Assembly: GCF_000422805.1 (NCBI RefSeq)
Contig: NZ_KE383923.1
Coordinates: forward strand, 673,970 to 737,969
Reading direction: 5' to 3'
DNA from: Nocardioides halotolerans DSM 19273
GTDB taxonomy: Bacteria > Actinomycetota > Actinomycetes > Propionibacteriales > Nocardioidaceae
DNA length: 64,000 bases
A model generated the notes under the pieces. That model searched no databases and was not told where the DNA came from. It worked only from the letters and a program-made list of their open reading frames with translations. The position numbers were made by a program, and so were the translations under genes. Every line of letters begins with the position of its first letter. The first letter of the stretch is position 1. Shown one piece after another: positions 1 to 10,200 of the stretch.

Positions 1-18
1 CCGCGAAGCTGGCGCCAC

Positions 19-50
19 GGACTGGGGGCCGAAGCTCGCGGGGGTATCAG
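19..50. repeat. 32-bp extragenic repeat at the end of mfd (copy 1)
   Basis: This 32-bp stretch ends GCTCGCGGGGGTATCAG and recurs with two mismatches at 59941-59972. Both copies lie at the 3' end of a minus-strand core gene: this one includes the mfd stop codon, the other sits one base past the prs stop. Function unknown. It does not form an obvious hairpin, so it is not a clear terminator. Confidence 0.6.
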
Positions 51-3000
51 ACAGCAGGATCAACGACCGCATCGATCACGCCGTGCGCCCACTCCAGCAG
101 CGCGATGCCGTCGAGCGGCTTGCCCATCACGCCGCCGACGTGCGGGCGAGGCACCAGGATCGTCGAGACCGGCGCCTTGACGATCGACTTGGGGTAGAGG
201 CGCTGGAGGCGCACGACCCGCGACTCGGGCAGCGTCACGGGGGCGAACCGGACGTTCTTGCCGGCGAGGGTGACCTCGCCGACGCCGGCGCGCCGGGCGC
301 GGCCGCGGAAGCGGGCGACGAGGAGCAGCGAGGTGACCTCGACGGGCGGCTCGCCGTAGCGGTCCTTGAGCTCCTCGAGCAGCAGGTCGACGTCATCGTC
401 GGAGCGGACCTCGGCCAGCCGCTTGTACATCTCGAGGCGCAGGCGCTCGGAGGGGATGTAGTCGTGCGGCAGGTGCGCGTCGACGGGCAGCTCGATGCGG
501 ACCTCGTTGAGCTCGGGCTCGGCGTCGCCGCGGAACTCGTGGACCGCCTCGCCGACGAGCCGGACGTAGAGGTCGAAGCCGACGTCGGCGATGTGGCCGG
601 ACTGCTCACCGCCGAGCAGGTTGCCGGCGCCGCGGATCTCGAGGTCCTTCATCGCGATCGCCATGCCGCCGCCGAGGTCGGAGTGCTGGGCCAGGGTGGC
701 CAGCCGCTCGTGGGCGGTCTCGGTGAGCGGCTTCTCGGCGGGGTAGAGGAAGTAGGCGTAGGCGCGCTCGCGCGAGCGGCCGACCCGTCCGCGGAGCTGG
801 TGGAGCTGGGAGAGGCCGAGGGTATCGGCGCGCTCGATGATCATCGTGTTGGCGTTGGAGACGTCGAGGCCCGACTCGACGATCGTCGTGCAGACCAGCA
901 CGTCGAACGACTTCTCCCAGAAGTCGAGCATCACCTGCTCGAGCTGGTGCTCCCCCATCTGCCCGTGGGCGACCGCGACCCGCGCCTCGGGCACCAGCTC
1001 GCGGATCTTCGCGGCGGCCTTCTCGATCGACTGCACCCGGTTGTGGATGTAGAAGACCTGGCCCTCGCGGAGGAGCTCGCGGCGCACGGCGGCGGTGACC
1101 TGGCGGTCCTCGTAGGCGCCGACGTAGGTCAGCACCGGGTGCCGCTCCTCGGGCGGGGTGGTGATCGTGGACATCTCGCGGATGCCGGTGATCGCCATCT
1201 CGAGCGTGCGCGGGATCGGGGTCGCCGACATGGAGAGCACGTCGACGGAGGTGCGCAGCCGCTTCATCTGCTCCTTGTGCTCGACGCCGAACCGCTGCTC
1301 CTCGTCGACGATGATCAGGCCGAGGTCCTTGACGCGGATGTCGGGGTTGAGGAGCCGGTGGGTGCCGACCACGATGTCGACGGTGCCGTCGCCGAGCCCC
1401 TCGATGACTGCGCGGGCCTCCTTGTCGGTCTGGAAGCGGCTGAGGCCCTCGATCCGGATCGGGAACCCGCTCATCCGCTCCTGGAACGTCGAGAGGTGCT
1501 GGGTCACCAGCAGCGTGGTCGGCACCAGCACCGCGACCTGCTTGCCGTCCTGGACCGCCTTGAACGCCGCGCGCACCGCGATCTCGGTCTTGCCGTAGCC
1601 CACGTCGCCGCAGACGAGCCTGTCCATCGGGACCGTCTGCATCATGTCGCCCTTGACCTCGTCGACCGTGGTGAGCTGGTCGGGGGTCTCGGTGAACGGG
1701 AAGGCGTCCTCGAGCTCGCGCTGCCACGGGGTGTCCGGGCCGAACGCGTGGCCCTGGGTGGCCTGCCGCGCGGCGTAGAGCTTGATGAGCTCGGCCGCGA
1801 TCTGGCGGACGGCCTTGCGGGCGCGGCCCTTGCGCTTGTTCCAGTCGGCGCCGCCGAGCCGGTCGAGGCTGGGCTGCTCGCCGCCGACGTAGCGCGTCAC
1901 CTGGTCGAGCGCGTCGGCGGGCACGTAGAGCCGGTCGGGCGGGCCGCCGCGCTTGCTGGCGCCGTACTCGAGCACGAGGTACTCGCGGGTCGCGCCGGCG
2001 ACCTCGCGCTGGCGCATCTCGACGAACCGGCCGACTCCGTGCTGCTCGTGGACGACGTAGTCGCCCGCGGCGAGCTCGAGCGGGTCGATCTGGCGCTTGC
2101 GCCGGGCCGGCATCTTGCGCATGTCGCGCGTGGAGGCGCGCTGGCCGGAGATGTCCTCGCCGGTGAGCAGCACCAGCCGGTTGGCCTCGTCGACGAACCC
2201 GTGGGTGAGCGCGCCGCAGGTGACGGTGACGACGTCGGCGGCGGGCGGGTCGTCGAGGGCGTCGACCAGCCGGGCCGCGACGTCGCGCTCGCCGAGTGCC
2301 TCGACGGTGCGCTGGGCCGGGCCGTGGCCGGGGTGGACGACGACCGTGCGGAAGCCCTCGGCGCGCCAGCGGGCGAGGTCACTGAACGCCCGGTCGACGT
2401 CGCCGCGGTAGGCCTCCGCGCCCTGCATCGCGAGCGTGCGGGTGGGGACGCCGGACAGGTCGGAGTCGGTCTCCGGCACCAGCTCCGCGGTGTCGTCGGC
2501 GAGCCCGAACGGGCTGACCGTCCACCAGCTCTGGCCGGCGGCGAGCACGTGGGCGCGGACGTCGCCGAGCGCGCGGTAGGACGCGGCGCCGAGGTCGATA
2601 GGCGACTCCCCTCCGCTGGCCGCGGCGGCCCAGCTGGCGCCGAGGAACTCCTCGCTGGTCGCGACCAGGTCGTGGGCCCTGCGGCGCACGCGCTCCGGGT
2701 CGACGACGAGCACGTGGGTGCGGTCGGGCAGGAGGTCGACGAGGAGCTCCATCTCGTCGACCAGGGCGGGCGTCAGCGCCTCCATGCCCTCGACGGCGAT
2801 GCCCGCGGCGATCTTGTCGGTGAGCTCGACGAGCTGCGGGTGCTGCTCGCCGAGCTCCCACGCCCGCTTGCGGACCTCGTCGGTCAGCAGCAGCTCGCGG
2901 CACGGCGGAGCCCACAGTCGCTCGAGCGTCTCGTGGGTGCGCTGGTCGGCGACCGAGAAGCTGCGGATCTCCTCGACGTCGTCGCCCCAGAACTCGACCC

Positions 3001-3601
3001 GCAGCGGGTGCTCCTCGGTCGGGGGGAACACGTCGACGATGCCGCCGCGCACCGCGAACTCGCCGCGCCGCTCGACGAGGTCGACCCGCGAGTACGCCGC
3101 GTCGGCGAGGCGCTGGACGACGTCGTCCATCGGCGCGGTCTGGCCCGGCACCAGCTCGACCGGCTCGAGGTCGCCCAGCCCCTTGACCTGCGGCTGGAGG
3201 ACCGAGCGGACCGGCGCGACGACGACCTTGAGCGCGCCGTGGACCGCATCGGTCGAGTCGGGGTGCGCCAGCCGGCGGAGCACGGCGAGCCGTCGCCCGA
3301 CGGTGTCGCTGCGCGGGCTGAGCCGCTCGTGCGGCAGCGTCTCCCAGCTCGGGTAGAGGGCGACGGTGTCGGGGTCGAGCAGCGAGCCGAGCTCCTCGAC
3401 GAGGTCCTCCGCCTCCCGGGCGGTGGCCGTCACCGCGAGGACCGTGCGGTCGGCCCGGACCAGCCCGTCGACCAGGAACGGTCGCACCGCCGCCGGCCCG
3501 GTGAGGTCGAGCGCGCGCACCATGCCGCCGCGGGCGTCGGAGATCGCCTCGTCGAGGGTCGGGTCGGCGAGGACGGCGTCGGAGAGTCCGGAGAGAGTCA
3601 T
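47..3601 (-). CDS. mfd: Transcription-repair coupling factor Mfd
   Basis: Mfd is a DNA translocase that removes RNA polymerase stalled at lesions and recruits UvrA for nucleotide excision repair. The 1184 residues match the usual family length. The N-terminal third is UvrB-like. A CarD-like RNA-polymerase-interacting domain (AAGDYVVHEQHGVGRF) begins near residue 510. The helicase core carries Walker A GDVGYGKTE near residue 664, DEEQRFG near 765 and SMSATPIPRTL after it. A TRG-like translocation module and the UvrA-masking D7 domain follow. The start is the ATG at 3601; 141 bp without a gene separate it from the VOC gene upstream on the same strand. It is a core gene and marks one edge of the EPS island. 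Confidence 0.97.
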   Translation of the reverse strand: MTLSGLSDAVLADPTLDEAISDARGGMVRALDLTGPAAVRPFLVDGLVRADRTVLAVTATAREAEDLVEELGSLLDPDTVALYPSWETLPHERLSPRSDTVGRRLAVLRRLAHPDSTDAVHGALKVVVAPVRSVLQPQVKGLGDLEPVELVPGQTAPMDDVVQRLADAAYSRVDLVERRGEFAVRGGIVDVFPPTEEHPLRVEFWGDDVEEIRSFSVADQRTHETLERLWAPPCRELLLTDEVRKRAWELGEQHPQLVELTDKIAAGIAVEGMEALTPALVDEMELLVDLLPDRTHVLVVDPERVRRRAHDLVATSEEFLGASWAAAASGGESPIDLGAASYRALGDVRAHVLAAGQSWWTVSPFGLADDTAELVPETDSDLSGVPTRTLAMQGAEAYRGDVDRAFSDLARWRAEGFRTVVVHPGHGPAQRTVEALGERDVAARLVDALDDPPAADVVTVTCGALTHGFVDEANRLVLLTGEDISGQRASTRDMRKMPARRKRQIDPLELAAGDYVVHEQHGVGRFVEMRQREVAGATREYLVLEYGASKRGGPPDRLYVPADALDQVTRYVGGEQPSLDRLGGADWNKRKGRARKAVRQIAAELIKLYAARQATQGHAFGPDTPWQRELEDAFPFTETPDQLTTVDEVKGDMMQTVPMDRLVCGDVGYGKTEIAVRAAFKAVQDGKQVAVLVPTTLLVTQHLSTFQERMSGFPIRIEGLSRFQTDKEARAVIEGLGDGTVDIVVGTHRLLNPDIRVKDLGLIIVDEEQRFGVEHKEQMKRLRTSVDVLSMSATPIPRTLEMAITGIREMSTITTPPEERHPVLTYVGAYEDRQVTAAVRRELLREGQVFYIHNRVQSIEKAAAKIRELVPEARVAVAHGQMGEHQLEQVMLDFWEKSFDVLVCTTIVESGLDVSNANTMIIERADTLGLSQLHQLRGRVGRSRERAYAYFLYPAEKPLTETAHERLATLAQHSDLGGGMAIAMKDLEIRGAGNLLGGEQSGHIADVGFDLYVRLVGEAVHEFRGDAEPELNEVRIELPVDAHLPHDYIPSERLRLEMYKRLAEVRSDDDVDLLLEELKDRYGEPPVEVTSLLLVARFRGRARRAGVGEVTLAGKNVRFAPVTLPESRVVRLQRLYPKSIVKAPVSTILVPRPHVGGVMGKPLDGIALLEWAHGVIDAVVDPAV

Positions 3602-3742
3602 CGGCAGCCTGTCTCAGAAGGGTGGGGGCACAACACGAGAGCCCCCGATCCGCGCGCGGTGGGGGTGGTCCTTCGAGTCTACGAGCCGGTGCCGACAGTC
3701 AGCGCGGGTCCTCCACGCGCCGGTTGTCTACTGCTCGGACTG

Positions 3743-4150
3743 CTAGGACTGCTGGGCCTGCTGGGCGGCGAGCTCGGCCTCGGAGCGCAGCACGCACAGC
3801 TGGTTGCCCTCGGGGTCGGCGAGGGTGACCCAGCCGCTGCCCTCGCCGTAGATCCCGCGATGGTCGGCGACCACGGTGGCGCCGTAGTCGACCAGCCACG
3901 CGACCTCGTCGTCGCGGCTGCGCTCGCGGGGGCGCACGTCGAGGTGCCAGTTCTTGCCCCTGAGCGGGTCCGGCACCTCGATGAAGAGCAGCTGGTGACC
4001 CGACTCGGGGTCGCGGATCATGCACTCCTCGTGCCCCGGCTCGTTGGGGTCACCCTCGAGGTCGACGTAGCCGAGCACGGGCTTCCACCACTCCGAGAGC
4101 TCGTAGGCGTTGCTGCAGTCGATGGTCGTGTGCGAGACGAAGGAGGCCAT
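3743..4150 (-). CDS. VOC (glyoxalase/bleomycin-resistance fold) family protein
   Basis: A 135-residue single-domain protein of the vicinal oxygen chelate fold. It begins SHTTIDCSNAYELSEWW, the usual first strand and helix of the 'glyoxalase-like' group, and closes with WVTLADPEGNQLCVL, typical of the last metal-side strand. A conserved H (near residue 8) and E (in the LLFIEVPDP strand) are candidate metal ligands. The substrate cannot be told from sequence; members include dioxygenases, isomerases and resistance proteins. It is a monocistronic-looking gene between the large secreted protein and mfd, on the same strand as both. It is cytosolic, with no signal peptide. It probably predates the island and belongs to the flanking chromosome. 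Confidence 0.8.
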   Translation of the reverse strand: MASFVSHTTIDCSNAYELSEWWKPVLGYVDLEGDPNEPGHEECMIRDPESGHQLLFIEVPDPLRGKNWHLDVRPRERSRDDEVAWLVDYGATVVADHRGIYGEGSGWVTLADPEGNQLCVLRSEAELAAQQAQQS

Positions 4151-4186
4151 GGCGCCATCATCACGCCCGCGGGCGGGCAGGGCCCA

Positions 4187-4216
4187 CTGTGTTTGTGTCG
4201 ACTGTGTTTGTGTCGA
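4187..4216. repeat. Two tandem 15-bp units upstream of the VOC gene
   Basis: CTGTGTTTGTGTCGA occurs twice in direct tandem, followed by a third degenerate partial copy (CCGTGTGCG). It lies in the 96-bp gap between the VOC start and the end of the large FN3/LamG gene. Its T/G-rich composition stands out from the surrounding GC-rich sequence. Possible slippage repeat; function unknown. Confidence 0.6.
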
Positions 4217-4246
4217 CCGTGTGCGTGGGGACGACGAGCCCCGGGG

Positions 4247-7200
4247 TCACGAGCCCGAGATGGGAGAGCTCATGTCGGCCGAGATCTCGGTCGCGGTGAG
4301 CGCCCGGTTGTAGACGCGGACCTCGTCGATCAGGCCGTTGAAGTACTCCCCGTAGGGCTGGTTGCCCCCGATCCACAACGGGCTGGCGGTCGTCTGGATC
4401 GCGCCCGTGGTCGCACGAGTGGTGACCTGGGTGCCGTTGACGAACAGCCTCAGGGTCGTCCCGTCATAGGTCAGCGCCACGTGGGTCCATGCGCCGACCG
4501 GGCTCGCGGTCGGACCGGCGATGTACGGCGTGGAGCTGCCGAAGGTCCCACCACCCGCTGGGCGCAGCGCGCCTGCCCCACTGCCGGCGTTGAGGAAGTA
4601 GGCATCGGTCTGCTTCTGGAGGATGGTCCGCCAGCCGCTCTGGGTGGCGGCCGGGCGGATCCAGGCCGAGAGCGTCATGGCCGAGGTCAGGTCGAGTGAG
4701 GCCGAGTCGGCGACCCGGACCAGGCCGTTGGTGCCGTTGAAGCTCAACGCCCCGCCGTACCGGCCCTGCGTCGACCAGGTGGCACCACTCACCAGCGTCC
4801 CGGGGTTGCCGCTGCCCGAGGAGTCGGCAGCGGTCGTGCCGGCGCTCTCGTTGAACGCCCACGCCCCGACCAGCCCCGTCGGTGGTGGCGGCGTCGCGGG
4901 CGTCGTCGCCGACGCGATCGAGGAGTAGCTGCTCAGGTTGCCCGCCGCGTCCACCGCCCGCACTCGGTAGCGGTAGGTGGTCGAGGGCGCCAGACCCGTG
5001 TCGCTGAACGACGTCCCGGTCGGTGTCCCGACCTGCGCGAAGTCGGTGCAGGCCGCACCCTGGCATCGCTCGACCCGGTAACCGGTCACCGCGACGTCGT
5101 CGGTCGAGGCCGTCCAGCTCAGGCTCACCTGACCGGGAGCGGCACTCGCCGTCAGCCCTGTCGGCGCCGACGGTGGAGTCGTGTCGGGGGGCGCCGGCGT
5201 CGTCGACGCCGCGATTGAGGAGTAGGTGCTCAGGTTGCCGGCCGCGTCCACCGCCCGCACCCGGTAGCGGTAGGTCGTCGACGGTGACAGACCCGTGTCG
5301 CTGAACGGCGTCGCGCTCGGCGTTCCCACCTGGGCGAAGTCGGTGCAGCTCGCACCCTGGCACCGCTCGACCCGGTAGCCCGTCACCCCGACGTTGTCGG
5401 TCGAGGCCGTCCACCCCAGGTCGACCCGCGTCGGGCTGACCGCGGTCGCCGTCAACGCGGTAGGCGCGCTCGGCGGCGTCGTGTCGGGCGCGGCAGGGGT
5501 CGTCGCCGCGACGATCGAGGAGTAGGCGCTCAGGTTGCCGGCCGCGTCCACGGCCCGCACTCGGTAGCGATAGGTGGTCGAGGGCGACAGTCCCGTGTCG
5601 CTGAACGACGTCCCGCTCGGCGTCCCCACCTGGGCGAACGTGGTGCAGCCCGCACCCTGGCACCGCTCGACCCGGTAGCCGGTGACGCCGACGTTGTCGG
5701 TCGAGGCCGTCCACCCCAGGTCGACCCGCGTCGCGTTGACCGCGGTCGCCGACACGGCCGTGGGCGCACTCGGCGCGGTGGTGTCGGGCGCGGCAGGGGT
5801 CGTCGCCGCCACGATCGAGGAGTAGCTGCTCAGGTTGCCGGCCGCGTCCACGGCCCGCACCTGGTAGCGGTAGGTCGTGCTCGCGGTCAGCCCGGTGTCG
5901 CTGAACGACGTCCCCGCTGGTGTCCCCACCTGGGCGAAGTCGGTGCAGCCCGCACCCTGGCACCGCTCGATCCGGTAGCCCGTCACCGCGAGGTTGTCGG
6001 TCGAGGCCGTCCACCCCAGGTCGACCCGCGTCGGGCTGACCGCGGTGGCCGAGAGCCCCGTGGGCGCCGACGGCGGCGTGGTGTCCGGGGCGGCCGGCGT
6101 CGTCACCCCGACGATCGAGGAGTACGCGCTCAGGTTGCCGGCCGCGTCCACGGCCCGCACCTGGTAGCGGTAGGCGGTCGAGGGCGACAGGCCGGTGTCG
6201 CTCGACGACGTCCCGGTCGGCGTCCCCACCTGCGTGAAGTCGGTGCAGCCGGCACCCTGGCACCGCTCGACCCGGTAGCCGGTCACCCCGACGTTGTCGG
6301 TCGAGGCCGTCCACCCCAGGTCGACCCGCGTCGCGCTGACCGCGGTGGCCGACAGGCCGGTGGGCGCCGATGGCGGCGTGGTGTCCGCCCCGGTCGGCAC
6401 GATGCCGGTGGCCATGTCGGCCGCGATGTCGGCCTGCGACAGGGCGCGGTTGTAGACGCGGACCTCGTCGATAAGGCCGTTGAAGAACTCCCCGTAGGGC
6501 TGGTTGCCCCCGATCCACAACGGGCTGGCGGTCGTCTGGATCGCCCCCGTGGTCGCCCGAGTCGTGACCTGGATGCCGTTGACGAACAGCCTCAACGTCG
6601 TCCCGTCATAGGTCAGCGCCACGTGGGTCCAGGCGCCGACCGGGCTGGCGGTCGGACCGGCGATGTACGGCGTGGACCCACCGAACGTCCCACCACCCGC
6701 TGGGCGCAACGCCCCCGCGCCACTGCCGGCGTTGAGGAACCAGGCATCGGACTGCTTCTGCATGATCGTGCGCCAGCCGCTCTGGGTGGCGGCCGGGCGG
6801 ATCCAGGCCGAGAGCGTCATGGCCGAGGTCAGGTCGAGCGAGGCCGAGTCGGCGACCCGGACCAGCCCGTTGGTGCCGTTGAAGCTCAACGCCCCGCCGT
6901 ACCGGCCCTGCGTCGACCAGGTGGCACCACTCACCAGCGTCCCGGGGTTGCCGCTGCCCGAGGAGTCCGCAGCGGTCGTGCCGGACCCGTCATCGAACGC
7001 CCACGCCCCGACCAGCCCCGTCGGTGGTGGCGGCGTCGCGGGCGTCGTCGCCGAGGCGATCGAGGAGTAGCTGCTCAGGTTGCCCGCCGCGTCCACCGCC
7101 CGCACGCGGTAGCGGTAGGTCGTGCTCGCCGTCAGCCCGGTGTTGCTGAACGACGTGCCGCTCGGTGTCGCCACCTGCGCGAAGTCGGTGCAGGCCGCAC

Positions 7201-10200
7201 CCTGGCACCGCTCGACCCGGTAGCCCGTGACCCCGACGTCGTCGGTCGAGGCCGTCCAGCCGACATCCACCCGGCTCGCGTCGACCGCGGTCGCGGTGAG
7301 CCCCGTGGGAACGCTCGGCGGGGTCGTGTCCCCCACGACAGGCGTCGTCGCCGAGGCCGGCGCGGAGTAGGCGCCCAGGTTGCCGGCCGCGTCCACCGCC
7401 CGCACCCGGTAGCGGTAGCTCGTGTTCGCCGTCAGCCCGGTGTCGCTGAACGACGTCCCGGTCGGGCTCCCGACCTGGGCGAAGTCGGTGCAGCCCGCAC
7501 CCTGGCACCGCTCGACCCGGTAGCCCGTCACCGCGACGTTGTCGGTCGAGGCCGTCCACCCCAGGTCGACCCGCGTCGCGGTGACCGGCGTGGCCGAGAG
7601 CGCCGACGGGGCCGACGGGGCCGTCGTGTCCTCGCCCGCGGGCAGGATGCTCGTGTTCATGTCGGTCTGGACCTCGGTCGCGGTGAGCGCGCGGTTGTAC
7701 ACGCGGACCTCGTCGATCAGCCCGGTGAAGTACTCGCCGTAGGGGTTGTTGCCGCCGATCCACAGTGGGCTGGCGGTGGCCTGGATGGCGCCCGTCGTCG
7801 GACGAGTGGCGACCTGGACCCCGTTGACGAACAGCCGCAGGGTGGCCCCGTCGTAGGTCAGCGCCACGTTGGTCCAGGCACCGACCGGGTTCGCCGTCGC
7901 ACCGGCGACGTAGGGGGTGCTGGAGCCGAACGTCCCGCCACCGGCGGGCACCAACGCCCCCGCCCCGCTGCTGGCATTGAGGAACCACGCATCGGACTGC
8001 TTCTGCATGATCGTCCGCCACCCGGTCTGGGCGACGCTGGGCATCACCCAGGCCGAGAGGGTCATCCCGGCGGTCAGGTCGAGCGAGGCCGAGTCCTCGA
8101 CCCGGACCAGGCCGGTCGAGCCGTTGAAGCTGACGGCGCCGCCGTACCGGCCGTTCGCCGACCACGCCGTGCCACCCTGCAAGGTGCCCGGGTTGCCCGA
8201 TCCGGAGGCGTCGGCGGCCGTGGTGCCGGCACCCTCGTTGAACCCCCAGGCGCCGACGAGACCGGGCGGCGTGGCCGGAGCGTCCGGCGTGGTGGCCGCG
8301 GCGATCGAGGAGTAGGCGCCGAGGTTGCCGGAGAAGTCGACGGCACGCACCTGGTAGCGGTAGGTCGTCGATGCCGACAGACCCGTGTCGGTGAACGTGG
8401 TCGACGTCGGCGTCCCGACCTCGGCGAACGTCGTGCAGCCGGCGCCCTGGCAGCGCTCGACCCGGTAGCCGGCGACCGCCGCGTTGTCCGTCGACGGCGC
8501 CCAGGACAGCGCCACCTGACCGGTGCTGGCGGTCGCGGTCAGTCCGGTCGGTGCCGACGGCGCCGTGGAGTCGTTGCCGACCGCGACGCTGACGCTGGTG
8601 GTCGACTTCAGCCCGGTGCTGTCGGTCGCCTCGAGCATGATCTCGTAGCTGAAGGTGCCGATGTCTCCGTGGTCCTCGGCCTGGAAGCTGCCGCCGAAGC
8701 CGCTTCCCGCGACGAAGGTGTGGACGTGGGCGTTGTGGTGGAGCAGCACCGTCCACTTCAGGGCGGCGGCGCCCAGCGGTCCGTCCTCCGGATCGGTGGC
8801 CGACCCGGCGTAGGTGATGGTGTCGCCCGGCACGACCGTCGTCCCGCTCGACGGCGCGGTGATGGTCGGCGTCGGCGGCAGGCTGCCCACGGTGACGTCG
8901 ACCGTGTCGCTGGACGTCGCCCCGGACTGGGAGGTCACCGTGAGCCGGGCCACGAACCGCTGGGGGGTCTCGGTGGTGTAGGTGTGCGACGGGTTGGCGG
9001 CCGTCGAGGTCGTGCCGTCCCCGAAGTCCCACAGGTAGGACAAGCTCCCGCCCCCGGGAGCGCTCGACCCCGCGCTCGAGAAGGCGACAGGCAGGGGCGA
9101 GGGCCCGGAGGTGGGCGTGGCCGCCGCCTTCGCGACCGGGCCGTTGTAGACGATGCGACGGATCTCGCCGGTGGCGAACGACAGGTAGTAGATCAGGCCG
9201 TCGGGACCCTGGGTCAGTGAGACCGGGCTGTCGACGTTGGTGGCGAACGACTGCACCGAGACCGGGTGGTGCTCGGAGTCGAGGACCACCCGCTTGATGA
9301 ACTGTCCCGTGTAGTCGCCGAAGAAGAAGCTGTCGCGGTACTGCGCCGGGTAGGCCGTGCCGTCGTAGATCGGGCCGCCGATCACGGCGGAGCCCGTGCT
9401 GTGGTTGTAGGTGTGGAACGGCGGGGTCACGCCGGTCAGCGCGCACTGCGCCGGGAAGTTGCTCTGGAACCACGGCTGCGGACCGTTGCCCTCGTAGCAC
9501 GGCCAGCCGAAGTTCGACCCGGCGCCGCCGTGGTTGACCTCCTCCCAGGTGTTCCACCCGACGTCGCCGAAGAAGATCTCCTCGTTGTCGTGCTGGAGCG
9601 TGAAGCCGAAGGGGTTGCGGACGCCGTAGAGCCACACCCTCGACCGCCAGGAGTTCGTGCCGTCGTAGAAGGGGTTGTCGGCCGGGGCGGAACCGTCGGG
9701 GTTGATGCGCAGGATCTTCCCGTTCGGGCTGTTGAGGTCCTGGGCACGCAACGAGTTCGCATCGCCGTCGGAGCCGTCCCCCACTCCGACGAAGAGTGTC
9801 CCGTCGTGGTCGAAGTGGAGAGACCCGAGCGTGTGGGAGCCGCCGTCGGACCCGATGCAGTCGGCGGTGGCCGGCAGGTTGCTGCACGGCGGGGTGCCGA
9901 CGCTGCCGAGGATGACCGTCTCGCTCCCCGCCAGCGCGACGTCGGGGTTCGCGGGGTCCGCCGTGACCCGGGTGAGCCGGGCGGTGCGAGGAGCGCTGCT
10001 GTTCGGGTTGCCCGCGTTCTCGAAGGTGTAGCTCAGGTAGACCCGCCCGTTGCTGGCGAACTGCGGGTCGAAGGCCAGGCCCCAGAACCCGCGGTCGTCG
10101 AAGGTGTTCACCTTGGCGCTCAGGTCGATGAAGGGGGTCGGCAGCAGCTGGCCGTTCTTGATCACCCGGACGACGCCGTTCTTCTGCCACACGAACATCC

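Noticed and set aside
3602..3742. Copy of the island palindrome before mfd
   Set aside because: GAGCCCCCGATCC...GGTGGGGG has C- and G-runs but the wrong spacing and centre; it does not match the aligned copies.
83..4699. Very long plus-strand open frame across mfd and the VOC gene
   Set aside because: Antisense shadow of real GC-rich genes; composition is Arg/Gly/Ala/Asp-rich with no family motif. The same applies to long frames such as 6623-9220 (plus) and 6990-10409 (minus).
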